Notes under the pieces: generated by a model
The model's database searches: none
What the model was told of the DNA's origin: nothing
What the model saw: the letters and a program-made list of their open reading frames with translations, nothing else
In this document: piece after piece, positions 6,825 through 11,765 of the stretch
Layout of the letters: the number at the start of each line of letters is the position of its first letter
Numbering within the stretch: position 1 is the first letter of the stretch
Source of the DNA: Clostridia bacterium
GTDB lineage: Bacteria > Aerophobota > Aerophobia > Aerophobales > AE-B3A
Assembly (NCBI GenBank): GCA_009618505.1
Contig: WJOQ01000230.1
Coordinates: forward strand, 1 to 17,515
DNA: 17,515 bases
Reading direction: 5' to 3'
Position numbers and translations under genes: made by a program

Positions 6825-7759
6825 AATATAACAGCAGACGTTATTATCCATTCAGTCAGTTTTTAAGGGAAAGATTCGGTTGCAAGGTTTATAAATTACC
6901 TATAGACGCTGGTTTTACCTGTCCCAATAGAGATGGTAAGATTGGTTACGGTGGTTGCACTTACTGTTATAACCCAAGTTTCAGCCCTTCCATCCTTTTA
7001 CAAAAATCAAGTATTTCTCTCCAGGTTAAATATACAAAAGCTTTGCTCAAAAAAAAAGGTAAAGTTAGCAAATTTTTGATCTATTTTCAATCCTATACAA
7101 ATACCTACGCAAAAGTGAAGATTCTAAGGAGGCTGTATGATGAGGCTATTCAGGATAAGGACGTCATCGGCTTTTGCATCGGAACCAGACCTGACTGTGT
7201 TCCTGATGAAGTGCTTGACCTGATTGAAAGTTATGCTAAGGATTACCATATCTGGCTCGAATATGGACTCCAATCAATGCATGATGAGACACTTTTAAGA
7301 ATTAGGAGGGGTCATAATTTTGCTCAGTTTGAAGATGCAGTTAAGCGAACGCAGGGCAGGAATATTTTTATCTGCGTTCATATTATTCTGGGTCTACCGG
7401 GTGAGGTAAAAGAAGATATCCTCAAAACAGCTAGGGCGCTAGCCGGAATGGGAATTGATGGAATTAAGCTCCACCACCTTCAGGTTATTAACAAAACAGA
7501 GTTAGTCAGAGATTTCCAAAGAGGAGAGTTCAAGGTTCTTTCTTCAGAAGAATATATAAAGCTTGTCTGTGATGTGCTTGAGCTGCTTCCCGCCAGGATT
7601 ACTATCCAACGACTGGTAGGAGAAGTTCTTCAAGATAAGATGCTTGTCGCCCCTCGCTGGAATCTCAACAAACATGAGATTCTCTCTGCTATTGACCAGG
7701 AGTTTACAGGCAGAGGTTCTTTCCAGGGCTCAAAATTTGATTCCAAGAAATATCGATGA
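6821..7759 (+). CDS. Radical SAM protein, YhcC/TIGR01212-like
   Basis: A 312-residue radical SAM protein of the YhcC type. The opening RRYYPFSQFLRERFG, then KVYKLPIDAGFTCPNRDG, is diagnostic. The cluster cysteines are C34, C46 and C49, with the long first spacing of this family (CPNRDGKIGYGGCTYC) rather than CxxxCxxC. Further family marks are GTRPDCVP, WLEYGLQSMHDETL and GLPGE. The substrate of the family is not established. The start is GTG inside the GTGA overlap with map, behind AAAGAGAAG, so translation is probably coupled. The TGA stop at 7757-7759 falls within the first unit of a heptameric repeat array. The protein's end (SKKYR) may therefore have been reshaped by that array. Confidence 0.85.
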   Translation: MKYNSRRYYPFSQFLRERFGCKVYKLPIDAGFTCPNRDGKIGYGGCTYCYNPSFSPSILLQKSSISLQVKYTKALLKKKGKVSKFLIYFQSYTNTYAKVKILRRLYDEAIQDKDVIGFCIGTRPDCVPDEVLDLIESYAKDYHIWLEYGLQSMHDETLLRIRRGHNFAQFEDAVKRTQGRNIFICVHIILGLPGEVKEDILKTARALAGMGIDGIKLHHLQVINKTELVRDFQRGEFKVLSSEEYIKLVCDVLELLPARITIQRLVGEVLQDKMLVAPRWNLNKHEILSAIDQEFTGRGSFQGSKFDSKKYR

Positions 7760-7857
7760 ACAACGAACTATGAACAAGGCAGTGTACTATGGTTTTTGGC
7801 TTTGTTTTCTAGCTATGATAATTTATCCTATACGCTATCCGCTAAACGCTATTCGCT
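7756..7857. repeat. Two heptameric arrays in the convergent gap between the radical SAM gene and the MscS-like gene
   Basis: Array one (7756-7776) has three units of ATGAACA type. Array two (7830-7857) has four units ending CGCT (ATACGCT, ATCCGCT, AAACGCT, ATTCGCT). The first contains the radical SAM stop codon. The second contains the MscS-like stop (7849-7851, minus strand) and its last codons. No hairpin with a T-run is present between the convergent genes, so termination here is not by an obvious intrinsic terminator. Confidence 0.7.
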
Positions 7858-8904
7858 GTCTTTTTCTATATGGATTGTTCTGGTTGGGAAGGGGATCTTT
7901 ATTCCCTGAGCCTGGAGCTCCTCGTAGGCGGCAGAAACGATCTTATCCTCTATGTCAAATCTATCCTTGAAATTATGAACCCAGAAGACCAGCCTGAAGT
8001 TAAGGGAAAAGTCAGCCATTTCCATAAAATATACTCTGGGAGGAGGGTCTTCAAGAATTCCCTTTATCTTATTAATACAGGCAAGGAGAATTTGTTTTGC
8101 CTTCTTTATATCCGACCCGTAGGCTATCCCTATCTTAATTACCATCTTTAGGTTAATGGCGGGACGTCCGTAATTAGTAATTTTGGTTGTCACCAGGCTA
8201 TTATTGGGAATGATAATTTCATTTCCCTCATCAAAAGATTTTATACGGGTAGATCTTAAGCCTATGTCAATAACCTCTCCTATTTCTCCAGTTTCCAGTT
8301 TTATAAAGTCGCCTATCTTAAACGATTTATCAGCAATGAGAGCCACTCCACCAAAGACATTAGCAAAGATGTCCTGCAAAGCAAAACCTATGATAAAGCC
8401 AGCAATACCCAGGCTGGCTACTAAAGCAGTTACTTTTATACCCCAGACGTCAAGGATGAAGATAAGCAAAAGGATAAATACAACAAAGTTTAGAATTTTT
8501 CTGCTTATTACTATCAATTCGTGCCCTCTGGCCTTACCCGTAACTGCCTTTCTTTGTGTAAACCAGGTTTTGATAAACAAATTGATGAAGAAAGCGACTA
8601 GATAACAGGAAATGCCTATCACTACGGAGGCTAACGCCTTGGAAGAGATACTTTTGACTAGGGCAGGAAGAGGGAGGAAGTTAAGGGCAGTGGCTATTCC
8701 GGCCAGAAGAATAAAATAGAATACAGGAGTTTTAATTCGAGCCAGGATAATATCGTCAAGCTGGGTGGCGGTTTTTTTTGTCCATCGTTCTACCAGATGA
8801 GTCAGAATAAGATAGACAAATTTCGCTCCCAGGAAAAAAATCACGAAACTCAAAGCTGCTTTGAAATAAGGACTAATACCAAGTTCTTCCAGAAATTTTA
8901 ACAT
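7849..8904 (-). CDS. MscS-family mechanosensitive ion channel
   Basis: An inner-membrane channel of the small-conductance mechanosensitive family, which releases solutes on hypo-osmotic shock. From the chosen ATG the protein has about 351 residues: transmembrane segments near 13-34, 59-78, 89-113 and 132-155, then the pore-lining helix near 157-190 (LGIAGFIIGFALQDIFANVFGG), the beta domain (IKLETGEIGEVIDIGLRSTRI, IIIPNN) and the C-terminal mixed domain. The frame stays open upstream to 9141, adding 79 mostly polar residues. I reject that start because MLKFLEELGISPYFKAALSF is the usual family opening, because a minus-strand promoter-like site sits at 8945-8972, and because the extension would overlap a plus-strand promoter at 9091. 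The Shine-Dalgarno at 8904 is weak (GAAGAGAG). Convergent with the radical SAM gene. Confidence 0.85.
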   Translation of the reverse strand: MLKFLEELGISPYFKAALSFVIFFLGAKFVYLILTHLVERWTKKTATQLDDIILARIKTPVFYFILLAGIATALNFLPLPALVKSISSKALASVVIGISCYLVAFFINLFIKTWFTQRKAVTGKARGHELIVISRKILNFVVFILLLIFILDVWGIKVTALVASLGIAGFIIGFALQDIFANVFGGVALIADKSFKIGDFIKLETGEIGEVIDIGLRSTRIKSFDEGNEIIIPNNSLVTTKITNYGRPAINLKMVIKIGIAYGSDIKKAKQILLACINKIKGILEDPPPRVYFMEMADFSLNFRLVFWVHNFKDRFDIEDKIVSAAYEELQAQGIKIPFPTRTIHIEKDSE

Positions 8905-8944
8905 CCCGATTCTCTCTTCATCTAAGTTTTTTTGCTCCCCTTTT

Positions 8945-8972
8945 AAGATATAACAAAGTATCTCTATGTCAA
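8945..8972 (-). promoter_or_regulatory. Candidate sigma-70 promoter for the MscS-like gene
   Basis: On the minus strand TTGACA (8967-8972) is followed after 16 bp by TATCTT (8945-8950), a full -35 match and a 4/6 -10 match. It lies about 40 bp upstream of the chosen ATG at 8904 and would lie inside the coding region if the longer start were used. Confidence 0.45.
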
Positions 8973-9090
8973 GAATATCTTTCTTTTGGTACCTGCTATG
9001 GAGCTTCCTCAAATTATTATTCGCAAAAATCTGGCCGACCTTGCCCTGCAGGGCGTATAAAACGACGTCTTGGTAATCTAGCACGGGCGG

Positions 9091-9118
9091 TTGACAAACA
9101 TTCAATAAGTGTAATAAT
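9091..9118 (+). promoter_or_regulatory. Strong promoter for the PAS kinase gene, with putative shared operator
   Basis: TTGACA (9091-9096), a 16-bp spacer and AATAAT (9113-9118) preceded by TG at -1 of one base give a full -35, a 5/6 -10 and an extended -10. The spacer carries ATTCAA and GTGT in the same places as the promoter at 11346-11373, with 12 of 16 spacer bases identical. Predicted transcription would begin near 9125, about 105 bases before the kinase ATG. Confidence 0.65.
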
Positions 9119-9230
9119 ATGATACGGAGCAACATCATCAATTCTCTAAGATTAGAAATGAGCGCGGAAAAGAGAGATAGAGATTGGCATTAGCCAGAAC
9201 GGGAAAGTTCGCTAATAGCGAGGTAGATAG

Positions 9231-10268
9231 ATGAATGAATGGGAACGTATTTGTAGAGAAGTCGTTAATGATGGTTTATTGAGAATTGATTCAGAACATA
9301 CTGTTTGGTGGGCAAACGAAATGATGGCTACCATGCTGGGGGTACCTCACTGTAAGTTAATAGGAAAGAAATACTATGAAATATTGCCTGGCAAAAAAGA
9401 GCCGCTCTCTTTTTATCCTCTTTCCCAGGTCGAGAAAGGTAGCAGCTCCACCTCTGATGAGATTTATGTTTCTCATCTAGAAAAATGGTTATTGATAGAG
9501 TATTTCCCTGATTCTAACTCAAAAGAAGAAACCAAAGGAACAATATGCCGTATTCAGGATATTACCGAAAGAAAAGAGAAGGAGAGGCAATTAGAGCAAA
9601 TGGACCAGGTCTCTGCTCTGGGAAATACAGCCGCAGCTATTGCTCATGAAATAAATAATCCATTAGCCTCTATTTCCATTGATCTGGAAAGATTATTGAA
9701 AGACAAAAATAATAGAAGACTGGCCAAAGACCATACGAAAATATTGAGGATGACCGAAAGAATTTCTGATATTGCCGGGACCCTGCTCGATTTTTCCAGA
9801 AAAAGACCGCTCCAATTCAAGAACGAACATGCCAATGCTATTCTCGATGAGGTTCTAGCTATGGTTGCCAATAGATTTGTGGTTGGGAATAAAAAGATTA
9901 TTAAACGATATACTAAAAATCTTCCTGCCATAAAAGTTGACTCCCACCAACTTCAGCAAGCTTTTCTCAATTTAGCAATAAATGCTCTGCAATCATTAAA
10001 AGAAAAAGGTATCCTTTTCGTTATAACCAGCAATATAAGCCAGGTTAAGCATGTGAAAGTAACCTTCAAAGATACCGGCTGTGGCATTTCCAAGAAAGAT
10101 ATGAAAAAAATCTTTGATCCCTTTTTTACCACCAGACAAGATGGAAGTGGACTGGGATTGACTATTGTTCATCGAATTATCAATCAGCACGGCGGGACTA
10201 TAGAGGTCAAAAGTGCTCTGGGCAAAGGAACGCGGGTGGATATTTTTCTACCTTCAGTGCTGAAATAG
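9231..10268 (+). CDS. Soluble PAS-domain sensor histidine kinase
   Basis: A 345-residue histidine kinase without transmembrane segments, so it should sense a cytoplasmic cue. Residues about 5-113 form a PAS domain (GLLRIDSEHTVWWANEMMA ... ICRIQDITERKEKE). The H-box is AIAHEINNPLASI with phospho-acceptor H139. The ATPase domain has the N-box NLAINA (N247, N251), G1 DTGCGI (281-286), F-box FDPFFTTR (295-302) and G2 GSGLGLTI (305-312). No haem or flavin signature is visible in the PAS domain. GAGGT lies 6 bp before the ATG. The likely partner is the receiver-XRE regulator 178 bp downstream on the same strand, although a repeat element separates them. Its own promoter at 9091 may be under operator control. 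Confidence 0.9.
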   Translation: MNEWERICREVVNDGLLRIDSEHTVWWANEMMATMLGVPHCKLIGKKYYEILPGKKEPLSFYPLSQVEKGSSSTSDEIYVSHLEKWLLIEYFPDSNSKEETKGTICRIQDITERKEKERQLEQMDQVSALGNTAAAIAHEINNPLASISIDLERLLKDKNNRRLAKDHTKILRMTERISDIAGTLLDFSRKRPLQFKNEHANAILDEVLAMVANRFVVGNKKIIKRYTKNLPAIKVDSHQLQQAFLNLAINALQSLKEKGILFVITSNISQVKHVKVTFKDTGCGISKKDMKKIFDPFFTTRQDGSGLGLTIVHRIINQHGGTIEVKSALGKGTRVDIFLPSVLK

Positions 10269-10301
10269 ATTTTAGGCCTGAGGTTTTCTGGTAACTAGCC
10301 G

Positions 10302-10367
10302 GCGAACCACGTCATTGCCAGCAGCGAAGCGGTGAAGCAATCTCAGGTCTCCCTCCGGAAGGTTCGC
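10302..10367. repeat. REP-like palindromic element between the PAS kinase and its presumed regulator
   Basis: A GC-richer island in the 178-bp gap. The core at 10311-10344 starts GTCATTGCCAGCAGCGAAGC and ends GAAGCAATCTC, with ATTGC (10314-10318) facing GCAAT (10337-10341). This word order resembles a REP-like sequence scattered through many bacterial genomes (GTCATTGCGAG...GCAATCTC, from memory). A flanking 7-bp inverted pair, GCGAACC (10302-10308) and GGTTCGC (10361-10367), could close a larger stem. It may dampen or separate expression of the two genes. Confidence 0.6.
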
Positions 10368-10446
10368 AGTGAGAGATAGGAGTTTCGGCGGGATTTTCCC
10401 TGCTGTGTCTTGATGTTATCCTGCTAGACAGAAGGAACAATCAGCA

Positions 10447-11073
10447 ATGAACAAAATCTCAGTAGGTGAAGAAGAAAGAATTAAGATAATGATCGTAGAA
10501 GACAACGTGGAAGTTGCTGAGTCTATCAAGAACTATCTCACTTCGGAGAATTTCGAAGTCACAATTTACAATGAGGCTCCTGAGGCATTGACAGAGCTGA
10601 AAAAGGGAGTCTATCACCTTGTCCTTTTGGATCTAAGAATGCCCAAGATGTCAGGGGAAGAGATGTTGAGGAAGATGAGAGAGGGTGGCTGGAATATTCC
10701 AGTAATAATCCTGACAGCTTATCCTAGTGTAAAATCGGCCATCGAATCCCTAAAATTACAGGCCTTTGATTATATCGAAAAACCCTTTAAGATGTCTCGT
10801 CTATTAGATACTATTAACTCTGTAATTAAGGAACGGGGAATTACTACCCGCCCCAAAGAAATACTGATGTCCAGGGTGGGCGAAAGAATGAGATTCCTGC
10901 GGAATGAGAAAAAACTCACCCTAAGACAATTAGCGACTCGAGCCGGAGTCTCACCAAGCTTACTCTCCAAGATCGAGGTAGGAAGCAGTTCACCATCCCT
11001 TTTTACTATTTATAGGGTAGCAAAATCCCTGGAAATCAGCTTAAGAAGTTTCTTTGAAGATATGGAAGTCTAG
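10447..11073 (+). CDS. Response regulator with CheY-like receiver fused to XRE/Cro helix-turn-helix
   Basis: A 208-residue regulator. Residues about 12-127 form a receiver with an intact phosphorylation site: acidic pocket E18/D19, phospho-acceptor D62 (LLDLRMPKMSG), T90 and K112 (EKPFK). After a short linker, residues about 144-203 form an XRE-type helix-turn-helix (MRFLRNEKKLTLRQLATRAG, then VSPSLLSKIEVGSSSPSLFT), the kind found in SinR/Cro-like repressors. Response regulators normally carry OmpR, NarL or Fis-type outputs, so this pairing is uncommon. GAAGGA (10431-10436) precedes the ATG by 10 bp; an internal ATG at 10489 is a weaker alternative. The likely kinase is the PAS protein upstream. 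XRE proteins often repress their own promoters, so the shared promoter motifs at 9091 and 11346 are candidate targets (inference). Confidence 0.9.
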   Translation: MNKISVGEEERIKIMIVEDNVEVAESIKNYLTSENFEVTIYNEAPEALTELKKGVYHLVLLDLRMPKMSGEEMLRKMREGGWNIPVIILTAYPSVKSAIESLKLQAFDYIEKPFKMSRLLDTINSVIKERGITTRPKEILMSRVGERMRFLRNEKKLTLRQLATRAGVSPSLLSKIEVGSSSPSLFTIYRVAKSLEISLRSFFEDMEV

Positions 11074-11199
11074 TTTATTCAATCTTTTCCTGAACGGCCT
11101 ACCAAATCTCAGCGAACAGTAAGACCATCCTACTGTATCATACCCAAAAAGATTATTCATTAACTCAGATTGAACATAACGAGAAGTAGTAAAAGCTTT

Positions 11200-11229
11200 G
11201 TAGGTAAGCGTGAGATTACCTACTCTCAC
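11200..11229. repeat. Two overlapping, mutually exclusive stems
   Basis: GTAGGTAA (11200-11207) pairs perfectly with TTACCTAC (11216-11223), and GTGAGA (11210-11215) pairs perfectly with TCTCAC (11224-11229). The four segments alternate with almost no linker, so both stems cannot form fully at once. This is the geometry of a two-state RNA or of overlapping protein sites; nothing else identifies its role. Confidence 0.5.
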
Positions 11230-11305
11230 AAAAGATGAGCGATAATTGATCCAAGTATCGCAAACAAAAAGGATAGGGGAATCGCTCTTAAAAAGGAAGG
11301 AACTC

Positions 11306-11383
11306 ATGGAAAATGAAGCTTGGGTGTTGACTTATATTAAACTACTTGACAATTATTCAAAATGTGTTATAATATACATATAA
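11306..11383 (+). CDS. Possible 25-residue small protein or leader peptide
   Basis: ATG at 11306 follows AAAAGGAAGG (11291-11300) at 5-bp spacing, the best ribosome-binding site in the gap, and opens 25 codons ending TAA at 11381. The peptide begins MENEAWVLTYIKLL. The strong promoter at 11346 lies inside it, so it could be translated only from an upstream transcript such as read-through from the receiver-XRE gene. In the same frame beyond the TAA the sequence repeats a related stretch (SKCVII, then SKCAIY) because of the tandem duplication. It may be a remnant rather than a working gene. Confidence 0.2.
   Translation: MENEAWVLTYIKLLDNYSKCVIIYI
11346..11373 (+). promoter_or_regulatory. Near-perfect extended -10 sigma-70 promoter
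   Basis: TTGACA (11346-11351), a 16-bp spacer and TATAAT (11368-11373), with TG at 11365-11366 forming an extended -10. All twelve core bases match consensus. Such a strong site would usually need a repressor to be regulated. Its spacer resembles that of the promoter at 9091-9118. It most likely drives the HAMP-GAF kinase and sigma-54 activator genes through a long leader, or a small RNA or peptide within that leader. Confidence 0.75.
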
Positions 11384-11419
11384 AATGATTCAAAATGTGC
11401 CATATATGCATATAAAAAG
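11355..11419. repeat. Two-copy 33/32-bp tandem repeat overlapping the promoter
   Basis: Unit one (11355-11387) and unit two (11388-11419) both begin ATTCAAAATGTG and both end in CATATAAAA plus two bases. Unit one covers most of the promoter spacer and the -10; unit two lies just downstream, where TATAAT has become a non-promoter sequence. This places two copies of the same 12-mer at 33-bp spacing, about three helical turns, as expected for an operator pair. Confidence 0.7.
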
Positions 11420-11531
11420 ATTTCGGATAGCATTAATAATTAAGAGGATAGTAATTGGATTTAGTTTAGTGAAGAAAAGTATTTGAAGCTTGAAAAAAAG
11501 ATCGGGGCCTGCTGCAGGAATGACAAAGCCT

Positions 11532-11560
11532 GACTCAGTACTGAGTCCAGGAGGGACTCA
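11532..11560. repeat. 16-bp perfect palindrome with overlapping alternative stem
   Basis: GACTCAGTACTGAGTC (11532-11547) is a perfect palindrome. TGAGTCC within and after it (11542-11548) also pairs with GGACTCA (11554-11560). The two arrangements compete for the same bases. It lies about 210-230 bp upstream of the HAMP-GAF kinase ATG and could be an operator or a leader structure. Confidence 0.45.
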
Positions 11561-11584
11561 AAAACTCCGCTAACAGGACTCCAA

Positions 11585-11612
11585 CCCTCAAGCTCTAAGC
11601 TCGAACTCTTAA
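11585..11612. repeat. Heptameric array upstream of the HAMP-GAF kinase
   Basis: Four 7-bp units ending AA (CCCTCAA, GCTCTAA, GCTCGAA, CTCTTAA) in perfect register. Same period as the arrays in the first half of the window but a different word. Confidence 0.6.
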
Positions 11613-11765
11613 GTGCTACCGTTGATTACCGCCCAGGGCCTAGCACTTTCGATTTCTCTATTTCACATCAACCTGCCAGAACACGATCGGGTAGAACCAG
11701 TCTCCAAGCTGTTGTGACATCAGGCATAATGTAAGGAGATCCCATCCAACAGGTGATAATTACAG

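Larger units (their letters stand above)
8905..9230. other. Divergent control region between the MscS-like channel and the PAS kinase
   Basis: This 326-bp stretch has no gene I can support. It holds a minus-strand promoter-like site (8945-8972), a GC-richer patch with the perfect 12-bp palindrome GCCCTGCAGGGC (9043-9054), and a strong plus-strand promoter (9091-9118). A leader of about 105 bases follows, ending in the Shine-Dalgarno GAGGT (9220-9224). A minus-strand frame runs through most of it as an extension of the MscS-like gene, but nothing else suggests it is translated. Confidence 0.6.
11074..11765. other. 692-bp gene-poor region before the HAMP-GAF kinase
   Basis: No established gene is visible. 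In order it contains: a nested pair of competing stems (11200-11229), a possible 25-codon ORF (11306-11383), a near-perfect promoter (11346-11373) with a duplicated 33-bp unit (11355-11419), a possible 33-codon ORF (11385-11486), a fragment GGAATGACAAAG (11517-11528) reminiscent of REP elements, a perfect 16-bp palindrome (11532-11547), a heptameric array (11585-11612), and then about 140 bp in which I see nothing until the Shine-Dalgarno AGGTGA (11751-11756) of the kinase gene. If the promoter drives the kinase, its leader is close to 385 bases. Confidence 0.6.

Noticed and set aside
8183..8605. A 140-codon plus-strand ORF inside the MscS-like gene
   Set aside because: It is antisense to the pore and beta domains of a clear channel protein and has no features of its own.
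11200..11229. Stable H-type pseudoknot
   Set aside because: With no bases left to cross the 8-bp stem, both stems cannot form at full length together; alternative hairpins are more likely.
11041..11307. An 88-codon minus-strand ORF over the end of the receiver-XRE gene
   Set aside because: It has no ribosome-binding site, overlaps the end of a clear gene on the other strand, and has no recognisable domain.
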